Positions 44,948-53,580 of a stretch of DNA of 64,000 bases are shown here, piece by piece. The stretch covers positions 62,001-126,000 of the forward strand of contig NZ_BCTU01000025.1 in NCBI RefSeq assembly GCF_001590925.1. The letters run 5' to 3'. This DNA comes from Serratia plymuthica NBRC 102599. GTDB taxonomy: Bacteria; Pseudomonadota; Gammaproteobacteria; Enterobacterales; Enterobacteriaceae. Below the pieces are notes generated by a model that saw only the letters and a program-made list of their open reading frames with translations, had not been told where the DNA came from and searched no databases. How positions within the stretch are numbered: the stretch's first letter is position 1; the number at the start of each line of letters is the position of its first letter. A program made the position numbers and the translations under genes.

Positions 44948-44978
44948 GCCCAGCCTGGTTGTTTTGGCCGGGTTTTTA
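44948..44978 (+). terminator. Terminator-like hairpin before the large operon
   Basis: CCCAGCC and GGCCGGG pair with one mismatch around a 10-base loop and are followed by TTTTTA. It separates the tpl region from the methyltransferase operon or could act as an attenuator. Confidence 0.5.
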
Positions 44979-45019
44979 CATTCAATAAAATAAAACACAA
45001 CATATCTAAAGGAATTAAC

Positions 45020-45808
45020 GTGCCTATAACAAACCCCATCTGGAGTCAGGAAGAACTGGCCGGTGAGATAGCCTACAACCACGATCTTGCCACGATAATT
45101 AAGAACAATGCATGGCACGGTTTATTTGAATCGCCAAAATGGATTTTAATGAACCCCGCCGACGAAGTGATAGACTTCTACCATAAATATATTGTTAACC
45201 CTTCTCTGGCATTACGCCAACGCTTCTCTCTCCCTGGAAATAAACTCCACGATCTAGGCTGTGGCGGGGGGCGCCATTTATTTTACTTCAATGAGCGCGG
45301 TTTTGACGTCACCGGCAGTGACCTGTCTGAAAATGCCATTGCTTTCACTCAAGCCGAGCTGGTAAGACGGCATCAAAAAGCAGAGTTGGTTCTCTGCCCA
45401 ATGACTGAATTGCCGTTCGAAAATGACACCTTCGATATTACTATTTCGCGCGCAGTGATCAATCATGCTTCATTGCAGGACGTGAAGAAAACCATCTTTG
45501 AAGTCGCTCGCACCACCAAAAAAGGCGGTTTGTTCTTTGTCACCTTCTCTTCAGAGCGGGCGTCAGACTGGAAAAAGGGCACGGAAGTGGAAGAGGATGT
45601 TTCTTACATTCCTGAATCCGGTCCCGAAAAGGGGCTCATCCACACCTTCCTCAATGCCGCCAATACCGCAGCGCTGCTGGAACCCTTCTTCCGCATAGAA
45701 GAGATTTACCTTTATGAGCATCCATCATGGGTAACGGATGCCCCAGGGGCCTCGGACCCAAACGAATACTTTGGTTCTGAATACGTCGCTATCTGCGTGC
45801 GCCGCTGA
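45020..45808 (+). CDS. Class I SAM-dependent methyltransferase
   Basis: 262 residues. Motif I LHDLGCGGGRHLFYF at about 77-90, acidic loop GSDLSENAI, then MTELPFENDTFDITISRAVINH. The 60-residue N-terminal extension with WHGLFESPKWILMNPADEVIDFY is unlike housekeeping methyltransferases. The GTG start follows AAAGGAATTAAC. First gene of an eight-gene co-directional operon with short gaps or overlaps, so it likely methylates an intermediate of that pathway. Substrate unknown. Confidence 0.82.
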   Translation: MPITNPIWSQEELAGEIAYNHDLATIIKNNAWHGLFESPKWILMNPADEVIDFYHKYIVNPSLALRQRFSLPGNKLHDLGCGGGRHLFYFNERGFDVTGSDLSENAIAFTQAELVRRHQKAELVLCPMTELPFENDTFDITISRAVINHASLQDVKKTIFEVARTTKKGGLFFVTFSSERASDWKKGTEVEEDVSYIPESGPEKGLIHTFLNAANTAALLEPFFRIEEIYLYEHPSWVTDAPGASDPNEYFGSEYVAICVRR

Positions 45809-45882
45809 AAATACTGCGTATCCAGGCAGTTTGTCGCCAAGGGCAAACTGCCTTGTCCCTAGGGTGCTCGGGGTATTAAAAA

Positions 45883-46401
45883 ATGATTTTGACCGGAAAA
45901 TCCATTGAAGCCTGCGTCAAAACGGGGGATATCGTTATTTCTCCGTTTACTGAAGGAAGCATTACAACCAACTCTTATGATTTAACGCTGGGTAATACAT
46001 TCATTCGCTATAACGAAGAGATTATTGATCCAAAAAAGAATAATCGTCATGAGGTCATTGATTGCGGCCCGGAAGGAATAACACTGGGTAAAGGCGATTT
46101 TTTATTGGCCCACAGCGTTGAGAAAATTGGCAGCAACAAATATGTTCCTATCATTCATGCCAAATCAAGCATCGCGCGACTGGGGTTATTCGTTCATGTA
46201 ACAGCCGACTTGATTGATATTGGTTCATTTGGTTGCGTCACTTTTCAATTGCACAGCACACTGCCTATCAGGCTGTTTCCGGGAATGAAAATCGGGCAGG
46301 TCACCTTCTGGAAACCGCTAGGCGATATCGTTCCTTATGATGGCAAATATCAGGGTTCCGATGGGCCACGGGTTTCGATGGCTTATGTGGATTTTAAATA
46401 G
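45883..46401 (+). CDS. dCTP-deaminase/dUTPase-fold protein, copy A (catalytic Glu replaced by Gln)
   Basis: 172 residues of the Dcd superfamily. N-terminal ILTGKSIEACVKTGDIVISPF, SYDLTLGN, and the signature AKSSIARLGLFVHVTADLID align with the E. coli Dcd RSSLARLGLMVHVTAHRID motif. Ser95 or Ser96 and Arg99 are kept, but the catalytic Glu (E. coli Glu138 in VLEFYN) is Gln122 here (TFQLHS). The copy probably does not deaminate by itself. A second homologue follows after 35 bp and keeps the Glu, so a hetero-oligomer or a changed reaction is possible. Nucleotide-binding role in the pathway inferred. Confidence 0.8.
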   Translation: MILTGKSIEACVKTGDIVISPFTEGSITTNSYDLTLGNTFIRYNEEIIDPKKNNRHEVIDCGPEGITLGKGDFLLAHSVEKIGSNKYVPIIHAKSSIARLGLFVHVTADLIDIGSFGCVTFQLHSTLPIRLFPGMKIGQVTFWKPLGDIVPYDGKYQGSDGPRVSMAYVDFK

Positions 46402-46436
46402 TCACGCTCAAGATAGAAAATATAACGGAAAATGTC

Positions 46437-46949
46437 ATGATTCTTACCGGCAGCGAAATAAAAAAGAGAACGGCCTGTAACGATATTACCATCATTCCTT
46501 TTAACGAGTCGCAACTCAACCCCAACAGTTACAATTATCGCTTGGGGCCCAGACTGGGGATCCCAAGCGTCGAAGGCGAGAAAGTCACCTTTGATTTTAT
46601 CGATCTCCCCGCTGAAGGTTTTGTCATGGAGGCGGGAACGACCTACCTGGGCCATACCATGGAAATCCTGGGCAGCAGCGTTTTTGCCATGTCATTGATA
46701 GGCCGAAGCTCCCTGGGGCGCCTGGGCCTTTATTTGCAGGTGTCGGCCAATTTAGGTCATACCGGCGCATGCCATCAATGGACATTGGAATTGGTGGCGG
46801 CAAAACCTTTTCGCCTCTACCCCGGTATGCGCGTAGGGCAAATATCTTTCTGGGTTAACCAGGGTAGCGTTGGCCTCTATCACGGCGGCTACTCCGCTTA
46901 CAACAACCCGCAGGTGTCAAAAATAACTTCACTGGCAGAAACCCTATGA
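46437..46949 (+). CDS. dCTP-deaminase/dUTPase-fold protein, copy B (catalytic Glu kept)
   Basis: 170 residues, homologous to the preceding gene. ILTGSEIKKRTACNDITIIPF, SYNYRLGP, the motif GRSSLGRLGLYLQVSANLGH with Arg95, and the general-base position Glu118 in WTLELV. The HRID part of the Dcd substrate pocket is altered (SANLGH). The pyrimidine specificity may therefore differ from dCTP. The stop overlaps the next start by 4 bp. Housekeeping Dcd is longer (193) and not expected in such an operon, so a specialised nucleotide reaction is likely. Confidence 0.8.
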   Translation: MILTGSEIKKRTACNDITIIPFNESQLNPNSYNYRLGPRLGIPSVEGEKVTFDFIDLPAEGFVMEAGTTYLGHTMEILGSSVFAMSLIGRSSLGRLGLYLQVSANLGHTGACHQWTLELVAAKPFRLYPGMRVGQISFWVNQGSVGLYHGGYSAYNNPQVSKITSLAETL

Positions 46950-48007
46950 TGAACACCGCTGCCCAGCCAGTGAGCAAAGCCACACTGCGCCTCATTTTGG
47001 CGGAGAAACAACGAGCTAAAGACGCGTTTTCTCAGGCATTCGAAGCCAGCGGATTTAGCTTTCACCAGCCTGAAACGCTGATCCCGGCTTATGACAAGTC
47101 TACGCTGTTTACCGGCTCCACCATCAGTACCTTTAAGCCTTATCTGATCGAGGCGGAGAAAAAATTACAGGCTTTTTTCACCGTGCAAGACTGCCTGCGC
47201 ACTCAAAATAATCACGCCATGCAGCAAGAAAACAGCTACCCAAAATGGTCGTCTTTTTTTTGCAGCGTGGGTGCAATCAGCCCCTATGAGGAACGCCGGC
47301 GTATCACCCAGGCCACTTGCCGGTTCATTGAACTGCTGGGGCTAAAATCACCGGACGTCTTCCGGATTAATATTTCAAGCCAAGACCGTGATCTCGTAGA
47401 AATACTCCAACAGCAGGGCATGACGCAATTTCTTCGGTTTGATACTCAAGCGCCCTCTTATTACCGCCATAAATTTGGCATCGAGGGCGTCAGCGGCCGT
47501 AACTGCAATCTGTCGGTGAGCTGCGATGGAGTGACATTTATGGATATCGGCAATCTGATCGTGATTGAAAACCGGGATGCGCCGCTGGCGATCGAAGCGG
47601 CTTTCGGCCTCGAAACCATAGTGACACGCATTCACGGGTTGGACAGTTCAATCTTTGCCCTGGAGGCTGCCGGCCATTTTGCCGACTTCACCTCAGACAT
47701 CCTGTACATCATCGACGCCGTGGTGGCCAGCGTGGCCATCATGTCGCTCGACATCAAGCCGATCGCCGATAACCGTGGGCGGGTGCTGCGCCGCTATCTT
47801 CAGGGGCTAAACCGCCTGCGGCTCAATAATGGGATTTCCATCGATGTTATTGCCGAGGTGGCAAGGGCCTTCGAACTCAGTCACTACGGCAGCCGCCACA
47901 TCCATTTACGCATCGAACAGTACCTGCATGAGCATGAACAACATCTGCTGCAGGACAAGCCGGCCGCATTGATTAATAAAAAAATAACCCATCGTTTATA
48001 CGAATAA
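46946..48007 (+). CDS. Stand-alone alanyl-tRNA-synthetase-like catalytic domain
   Basis: 353 residues resembling only the class II aminoacylation core of AlaRS (normally about 875). Correspondences: LFTGSTISTFKPYL near 54-67 for the AlaRS motif around the first helix; FFTVQDCLRTQNNHA then WSSFFCSVGAIS (about 77-112) for motif 2 (TSQRCVRAGGKHND...FFEMLGNFS); FGLETI at 220-225 for motif 3 GLERI; and DNRGRVLRR at 275-283 in the tRNA-recognition helix. Motif-3 Arg, which contacts ATP, is Thr224. Editing and C-Ala domains are absent. It probably activates an amino acid for a non-ribosomal acceptor. Substrate unknown. Confidence 0.72.
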   Translation: MMNTAAQPVSKATLRLILAEKQRAKDAFSQAFEASGFSFHQPETLIPAYDKSTLFTGSTISTFKPYLIEAEKKLQAFFTVQDCLRTQNNHAMQQENSYPKWSSFFCSVGAISPYEERRRITQATCRFIELLGLKSPDVFRINISSQDRDLVEILQQQGMTQFLRFDTQAPSYYRHKFGIEGVSGRNCNLSVSCDGVTFMDIGNLIVIENRDAPLAIEAAFGLETIVTRIHGLDSSIFALEAAGHFADFTSDILYIIDAVVASVAIMSLDIKPIADNRGRVLRRYLQGLNRLRLNNGISIDVIAEVARAFELSHYGSRHIHLRIEQYLHEHEQHLLQDKPAALINKKITHRLYE

Positions 48008-48033
48008 GACAAATATAAAGGCGTGCAAAGGTT

Positions 48034-48813
48034 ATGAAAATTGGCGTTATCTCAGACATCCACGAAGACGTCGTCAGACTGGAAGAATCCTTGAATTTAC
48101 TGGAAAGTTTGGGGGCTGACGAAGTCATTTGCCTCGGCGACATCGTCGGTTACTCGGTTCCTTTTTATGGTTACCTGGCAACCCGCGATGCCAACCGCTG
48201 CCTGGATCTGGTGCAGCGCCATTGCAGCGAGGTGGTTATCGGCAATCACGATCTGTTCGCCATTCGCAAACTCCCGTCTCATGCGGCAGGATTTTCCTAT
48301 CCTGAAGATTGGTACCGCCGCAGTTTTGCAGAACGTAAACGTCTGGCTGACGGCAAGGTCTTTCTTTATGAGGATCATGAGCTGCCTTCCCTGCTGAACG
48401 ATAACAGTCTCTGCTATCTCCACTCATTGCCGGAAATCATCGTTAAGCCTTTTGCCACCCATAATGTCCTGTTGTCCCATTATGCCGATCCGGACATTAC
48501 GGGTTCATGTACCTTCGAAGTCAGCCATCACCATCATCTTGCCGACCATTTTGCCACTATGGGCCGCCATCAATGTCTGCATGGCCTTTCCGGCAACGAC
48601 CATATTCCCGGCATGAAAATTTTCACGCCCGGGCAAGTTTGGCAAACCGGCTTTGAACGCCATGAATTGGGCCACTCACCGACGTGGATAACCGGGCCGA
48701 CAGTCTCTCGGGGAACCATGGCCAACGGCGTAATGATCTATGACAGCGCGGCAATGACCCTCTCTGCCGTCGCCCTGGGTACGCCTTTGCATCACCTTCC
48801 AGCCAGCATATGA
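48034..48813 (+). CDS. Calcineurin-like metallophosphoesterase
   Basis: 259 residues of the YfcE/DNA-diesterase-like branch. Metal motifs: SDIHED (residues 7-12), GDIVGYS near 33, GNHDLFA near 71, LLSHYADPD near 148. The usual GHTH motif reads GNDH, followed by IPGMKIFTPGQV, so one ligand is replaced. In the operon context it may remove phosphate from a nucleotide intermediate or release the final product in active form. Gap of 26 bp to the gene before, 30 bp to the next. Confidence 0.82.
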   Translation: MKIGVISDIHEDVVRLEESLNLLESLGADEVICLGDIVGYSVPFYGYLATRDANRCLDLVQRHCSEVVIGNHDLFAIRKLPSHAAGFSYPEDWYRRSFAERKRLADGKVFLYEDHELPSLLNDNSLCYLHSLPEIIVKPFATHNVLLSHYADPDITGSCTFEVSHHHHLADHFATMGRHQCLHGLSGNDHIPGMKIFTPGQVWQTGFERHELGHSPTWITGPTVSRGTMANGVMIYDSAAMTLSAVALGTPLHHLPASI

Positions 48814-48843
48814 CCGTAACGGAATGGACGAGACTCTAACACT

Positions 48844-50082
48844 ATGAATAACTGTATTTTGTACATCAACGGCAGACAAAACCCGCACGAAAGGCTGGCC
48901 GAAATGCGCGCGGCCCTTTCTCTGGGCCTGGACATTGTGCTTATCGCCAAGCAGATCCCTTCCTATGCCGCCGAGCTGGCGATCGAAACCGTTATTGTCG
49001 ATCTGGATAATTTTGCGGCCTGCCTGGCGGTGGCGGCCAAACTGCACCAGAAATATACCTTTGACGGCATTGTCTGTTGGTCAGAAACCGATGTGCCGCT
49101 CAAGAATTTTCTCGCACGCGAACTGGGGTTTGCCGGGATGAGCGAACAGGCCGTCCGCCATAGTCGCGATAAAATCACCATGAAACACCGGCTTAAACAT
49201 TTGGGCCCGATGATCCCCGCATTCCACGAAGTCAGCTCAATGGCCGATGCCCGAATGGCGGCAGCCCGAATTGGCTACCCGGTGATAGTCAAACCCGCAT
49301 CCGGATCGGGTTCCAAGGGAATTTTCAAGGTAGAAGACGACAGCGCGCTAGAGCAAGCCCTCTCGCTGCTCGCCGAGATCGCCACAGACAAATTCGACTC
49401 GGTATTTACCGCATTTGGCGGAAAAATCATTCTGGAGGAATTTGTCGAAGGACCGGAATTCAGCGTCGACGGTTATGCCGCCGATAACCAGATTAGGGTG
49501 ATTGGCATCACTGATTATCAATCCGATGCAAACACCTTTGTCGAAAACCGGCATATATTCCCCTCCCATTTCAGCAATGACATTCAGCAAGAAATCACCC
49601 GCTGCGCCAAAACCATTGTCAGGGAGCTGGGCATCGATAACACCGTCTTCCATCTGGAGGGAAAATATACCCGCGACGGCTTCAAGTTTATCGAATGCGC
49701 GGCCAGACCCGCGGGGGGGTATATTTCTACTCACCTGTTACAGCACGCCAGCCGTCAGCAACATTTGCAGAATTACGTCCAGATATGCCGGGGAATCCCC
49801 CCATCGTCACTGAGGCTCACGCAAGATTATATTGGCGTCCGTTATTTGTTCGCAGAAAGGCCCGGCACGCTGATCGGCGTGGATAATGTCGCCAAGGTGC
49901 TGGCTCACCCTTGCATACAGCACCTCTATCTGCACTTTTCTCCGGGGCATCGCGTAGCGCTTCCCCCTGAAGATTACAGCGCCTACCGGCTTGGCGTGCT
50001 TATCGGCACGGCTGAAAACTATCAACAGCTTGCCGATACCCTTGAATGGGCCGCCCGACAAATAAGGTTTACCGTGGAATGA
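48844..50082 (+). CDS. ATP-grasp ligase, first
   Basis: 412 residues with the ATP-grasp fold of L-amino-acid ligases (BacD, CARNS-type). Pre-ATP domain 1-110, then RHSRDKITMKHRLKHLG, the phosphate loop VIVKPASGSGSKGIF near 147-160, LEEFVEGPEFSVDGYA near 200, and the metal site FHLEGKYTRDGFKFIECAARPAGGYI near 265-290. Such enzymes join a carboxylate to an amine through an acyl-phosphate. The stop overlaps the second ATP-grasp gene by 4 bp. Confidence 0.87.
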   Translation: MNNCILYINGRQNPHERLAEMRAALSLGLDIVLIAKQIPSYAAELAIETVIVDLDNFAACLAVAAKLHQKYTFDGIVCWSETDVPLKNFLARELGFAGMSEQAVRHSRDKITMKHRLKHLGPMIPAFHEVSSMADARMAAARIGYPVIVKPASGSGSKGIFKVEDDSALEQALSLLAEIATDKFDSVFTAFGGKIILEEFVEGPEFSVDGYAADNQIRVIGITDYQSDANTFVENRHIFPSHFSNDIQQEITRCAKTIVRELGIDNTVFHLEGKYTRDGFKFIECAARPAGGYISTHLLQHASRQQHLQNYVQICRGIPPSSLRLTQDYIGVRYLFAERPGTLIGVDNVAKVLAHPCIQHLYLHFSPGHRVALPPEDYSAYRLGVLIGTAENYQQLADTLEWAARQIRFTVE

Positions 50083-51305
50083 AAAACGTCCTTATTCTTT
50101 TCGGTTGCGCTTCGCACCGCCAAGGGCCACGCGCCATTGCTCAGGCTCATGAACTCGGGCTGGAAACCATTCTGATTGATACCCCGGAGAATTTGAATAA
50201 TCTGGCAATCAAAGCCCCGCAACAAATACCGGTTTACCCGATTGCATCGAAGCAATATGAAGATTGCCTGCCGCTGCTCGAGGAGATTTGCGCCAGGTTT
50301 CCAGTGATAGGTATTTATACCTTCGAGGAATATTCGGTGGAGACCTGCGCCCGCCTTTGCGAAAAATTTGGCTTTGCCAACAATACTACGGCGGCAGTGC
50401 AGCAGATTCGCAATAAATATCTGTGCCGACAGATGCTCGCCAGGCAGGGCTTGCCGCAACCCTTATCATGCCTTTTCAGCAACCTGGCGCAGGCAGAACA
50501 CTTTCTGCATGCGCACCCAGCCGAAGACTGGATCCTCAAGCCGGTCGACGCTTCAGGCAGCCAGGGCGTCAGCCGCATCAGGAACAGCGCCCGGCAAGAT
50601 CTGCATACCGCCTATGCGTGCCTTACCGAACCGCAGCAACAGAGCTTTATCATTGAGCAGTTTATCGAGGGCACAGAATTCAGCCTGGAAGGCTTTTTCC
50701 ATTACGGCGAAGCCATTTTCCAGGGCGTGACCGAGAAATCGCTAAAGCCCGGTGGGGCTTTTGTTGAAGATATGCATGTATTCCCTGCCGCCTTGCCGCC
50801 AGACACGCAAAATAGAGTGTATGAGTGTGCGGAAAAAGCCCTGCGCTGTGTGGGGCTCACCTTTGGGCACTTCCACCTGGAGTTTTGGCTGGCAGACGAG
50901 CACATCATTATTGGAGAAATGCATTGCCGGCCAGGTGGAGATTACATTCATCTGTTAACGGAAACAGCAACCCGCATTCCCACCTATGCGGCGGTATTCC
51001 AGCAATATCTGTCAACGCAAACGCCGCCCAAATCCCCGCCGGAGATCGCCTATTTTTGCACCGCGGTGGTGAAATATTTCGACGCGCCGGAAGGTCGATT
51101 AGTCGCGATTGGCGGGTTGGAGGACGTGCGGCAAAGCGACGATATTTTATTGGCGGAGATGACCGTCAAACCCGGCGACATCATCCCGCCGTGCACGGAT
51201 TCAGGTAAACGTGTCGGCTGTGTGGTGGTGTCGCAGGAAAAGGGGAATCACGCCAGACAAACCGCAATGGAGATGGCTGCACATGTCCAGTTTGACGTCA
51301 TTTAA
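50079..51305 (+). CDS. ATP-grasp ligase, second
   Basis: 408 residues, same superfamily as the previous gene but clearly diverged. QQIRNKYLCRQMLARQGLPQP, phosphate loop WILKPVDASGSQGVSRI, IEQFIEGTEFSLEGFFHYG, and metal-site FHLEFWLADEHIIIGEMHCRPGGDYI. The start at 50079 gives an ATGA overlap with the upstream stop; the longer frame is not needed. Two successive ligases suggest two amide or peptide bonds, or one bond each on alternative substrates. Confidence 0.87.
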   Translation: MKNVLILFGCASHRQGPRAIAQAHELGLETILIDTPENLNNLAIKAPQQIPVYPIASKQYEDCLPLLEEICARFPVIGIYTFEEYSVETCARLCEKFGFANNTTAAVQQIRNKYLCRQMLARQGLPQPLSCLFSNLAQAEHFLHAHPAEDWILKPVDASGSQGVSRIRNSARQDLHTAYACLTEPQQQSFIIEQFIEGTEFSLEGFFHYGEAIFQGVTEKSLKPGGAFVEDMHVFPAALPPDTQNRVYECAEKALRCVGLTFGHFHLEFWLADEHIIIGEMHCRPGGDYIHLLTETATRIPTYAAVFQQYLSTQTPPKSPPEIAYFCTAVVKYFDAPEGRLVAIGGLEDVRQSDDILLAEMTVKPGDIIPPCTDSGKRVGCVVVSQEKGNHARQTAMEMAAHVQFDVI

Positions 51306-52488
51306 GCACGGCATGACAACGATTTCAGCCGATTCATTTTTGTTTTCTTTCACTTATTTTATGACGCTGTCGATACTTGCGTTCTATATGGACAGATTCC
51401 TCGGGCTTTCGTCCCTGGAAACGGCAAGTATCATCATGGTGTCCTCTATCGGCTCCAAAGTGACCCGCTTGTTAATCTCACCCTTTCTGGATTTGATTGC
51501 CCCGGCGTATGTCGTGTCGCTGTCCGCTCTGGTGATGAGCATCAGTTGCATGATGATCGCCCTGTCACAACACTATCTCGTTTTACTGTGTTCTATCGGG
51601 GCTTTCGGCATTGCATACGGAACAAACAGCATCCTGATCCGTGCGGTAGCCGGCGCAACGGAAGACGCCCATCAACGAGCGTCGGTGTTTGTCAGGTTAT
51701 CGGTCATCACCAACCTCGCCTCAATGCTGGCCCCGTTAATTGCCATTTATCTGTACAATCACCTGTCCCCGAAGTTGCCTTTCATTATCGCTTCTTTGAC
51801 GATGCTGTGCTTCTCGCTGTGGGTTGTGTGGGCGCGCGATATTTGGCCAACGCTGGAAGCGCAGAAAAAATGGACACAGGCCTTACGCGATCAAATCCAC
51901 GATAAAACCCTGCGCCACTATTTTTTGCTGACGGCCCTGTGCTGGATGATTTATTCGCAACTGTTCACCTCCTTACCTTTACACGTAAATAGCCTTTTAG
52001 GGTCCACCAGCCCGTTCGGTTATTTGCTGACCTTTAACGCGGTGCTGTCTATCGTTCTCGCACCGAGATTGCAGGCCCTGTTCACTCGCTATAACGTCAG
52101 CGCCTTTCAAACCCTGTGTTTTTCCCTTGTCGCGCATGCAGCAGGTTCATTGTGGCTGAACTACGCCGCTAGCCAAACCGACTTGTACCTCGCACTTTTT
52201 ATTTGGACGCTGGGAGAATTGCTGCTGATCCCAACCCTGCAAAGCTGCATTTCAGGCTATGTGGCCAAAAATATTCTGGTCAGCGTATTGGCGATAAACT
52301 CTGTAGCCATGGGCATAGGCGAAGGCATGGGAGGCTTTCTTGGCATCTATCTGGTCAAAAACTCGCCTTATTGTTTCCTGATTTTCAGCGCCCTGACGCT
52401 GCTGACGCTGATCTATATCGTCGTGCACAAGCAGCGATTTTCCCCGCAAAGCAAACTGTCCGTTGCCGATGAAAAGTCGGCAACGTAG
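51283..52488 (+). CDS. MFS transporter, probable product exporter
   Basis: 401 residues, 12 predicted helices (for example SFLFSFTYFMTLSILAFYM and YFLLTALCWMIYSQLFTSL). No strong family fingerprint beyond MFS; the loop after helix 2 is SSIGSKVTRLLISPFLDL in place of the usual GxxxDRxGRR. The ATG at 51283 overlaps the ATP-grasp gene by 23 bp and follows ATGGAGATGG; a second Met at 51313 is possible. Last gene of the operon, suited to export and self-protection. Confidence 0.82.
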   Translation: MSSLTSFKHGMTTISADSFLFSFTYFMTLSILAFYMDRFLGLSSLETASIIMVSSIGSKVTRLLISPFLDLIAPAYVVSLSALVMSISCMMIALSQHYLVLLCSIGAFGIAYGTNSILIRAVAGATEDAHQRASVFVRLSVITNLASMLAPLIAIYLYNHLSPKLPFIIASLTMLCFSLWVVWARDIWPTLEAQKKWTQALRDQIHDKTLRHYFLLTALCWMIYSQLFTSLPLHVNSLLGSTSPFGYLLTFNAVLSIVLAPRLQALFTRYNVSAFQTLCFSLVAHAAGSLWLNYAASQTDLYLALFIWTLGELLLIPTLQSCISGYVAKNILVSVLAINSVAMGIGEGMGGFLGIYLVKNSPYCFLIFSALTLLTLIYIVVHKQRFSPQSKLSVADEKSAT

Positions 52489-52555
52489 TGAGTGATTAAC
52501 TTCGTAAGCTGATAAGCGAAACGCGGCTCTGCGCAGAGCCGACGCGTTTTACCGG

Positions 52556-53479
52556 CTAGCGGTTAACCGAGCGAGCCATGCGGGTATAAGTGTGGCGCAC
52601 GCCGCGAATCGCCACGCTGTAGGCGAAGATGTTTTCCGGCAGCGCCAGCCCCAGATAACCGGTATCGCCAATGTGGTGCAGATCGGCCCCGGCCATTTTG
52701 CTCATCAGGGCAATCTGGCGGAGGGTTTGTACGTCGGCGCCTTCCTGAGACGTCCCGATAGCCGTCATGGCCAACGCGCCCTGCTGTTGGGTAAACGCAA
52801 TCAACGCCGCCACCTTTTCCTGCGACATGCCGGGAATGGTGCCCGGCGCCGGCAGCAGGACGATGTCCGCGCCGTTTTCGACAAACAGAGCGATGTCCCG
52901 CTCATTGATCAACTGGCTACCGCTTTCACGCACAATGCCGGCGCCGTGCATTTTACCGGTCACCAGCACCAGCTTGTCCCCCACGTCATCGCGAATCTGC
53001 TTCAACGCCGCGGCGATAGCCTGATTGCTGACGCCATTATTGGGATTGCCGGTCAACACCACCATGCGGGCGCCGAGCTCATAAAGCTTGCGCGCGTTCT
53101 CTGCGGTCGCGGCGCGGCCCGCCGTCATCTGCCAAAACTCATTGTGCGTAGAGGTGAACGCCGGATCCACCGCTTCCAGATTGACCCCGATAACCCGCCC
53201 GGTCAGCCGCTGCAGCTCGCGCAATACTTCTTGCGGCGGCACTCCATCGGGCAAGCCTTCGATGCGTGGCTGGTTTACGTCAAACAGGTTCAGCAACAGC
53301 ATATCGGCGCCCTGGCTGGCCGCCAGCTCCGCATTGGTGACGTTATTGAGCAGCGGCTGCGTCACGGCAATGCTTTCACTGACCAGGATCCGCCCTTCAC
53401 TGGCGCGAATGGCGTAAAGCAAATTGTCTTTGGTGATATTGGCAAGATCGGTGGCGGTACAGTCGAGGTATCTTTTCAT
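52556..53479 (-). CDS. Conserved TIM-barrel-like protein of unknown function
   Basis: 307 residues, soluble. Pattern of alternating strands and helices with glycine/acidic ends: GRILVSESIAV, GADMLLLNLFDVNQP, GRVIGVNLEAVDPAF, GARMVVLTGNPNNGVSN, KLVLVTGKMHGAG, GADIVLLPAPGTIPGMS, and AGADLHHIGDTGYLG, as in (beta/alpha)8 barrels that bind phosphorylated ligands. I recall similar proteins annotated DUF7916 in enterobacteria. Divergent from a GntR regulator with a perfect inverted repeat between, suggesting an inducible catabolic enzyme. Confidence 0.6.
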   Translation of the reverse strand: MKRYLDCTATDLANITKDNLLYAIRASEGRILVSESIAVTQPLLNNVTNAELAASQGADMLLLNLFDVNQPRIEGLPDGVPPQEVLRELQRLTGRVIGVNLEAVDPAFTSTHNEFWQMTAGRAATAENARKLYELGARMVVLTGNPNNGVSNQAIAAALKQIRDDVGDKLVLVTGKMHGAGIVRESGSQLINERDIALFVENGADIVLLPAPGTIPGMSQEKVAALIAFTQQQGALAMTAIGTSQEGADVQTLRQIALMSKMAGADLHHIGDTGYLGLALPENIFAYSVAIRGVRHTYTRMARSVNR

Positions 53480-53516
53480 CGTGCAAGCTTCCGGTTATGA
53501 TCACTAAACCAATTAT

Positions 53517-53551
53517 GTACCACTTAGTTTTCATTGGCACAAGTGGTACAC
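53517..53551. promoter_or_regulatory. Candidate GntR operator
   Basis: TGTACCACTT and AAGTGGTACA are perfect 10-bp arms separated by 15 bases, between the starts of the TIM-barrel gene and the GntR gene. Confidence 0.65.
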
Positions 53552-53580
53552 TTAACGGTCATTTCGTGGGGAAGATACGT

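Noticed and set aside
45883-46949. dCTP-deaminase phage-defence system
   Set aside because: Anti-phage dCTP deaminases are single effector genes in defence islands. Here two small copies sit inside a co-directional operon with ligases, a synthetase-like core and an exporter, and one lacks the catalytic Glu.
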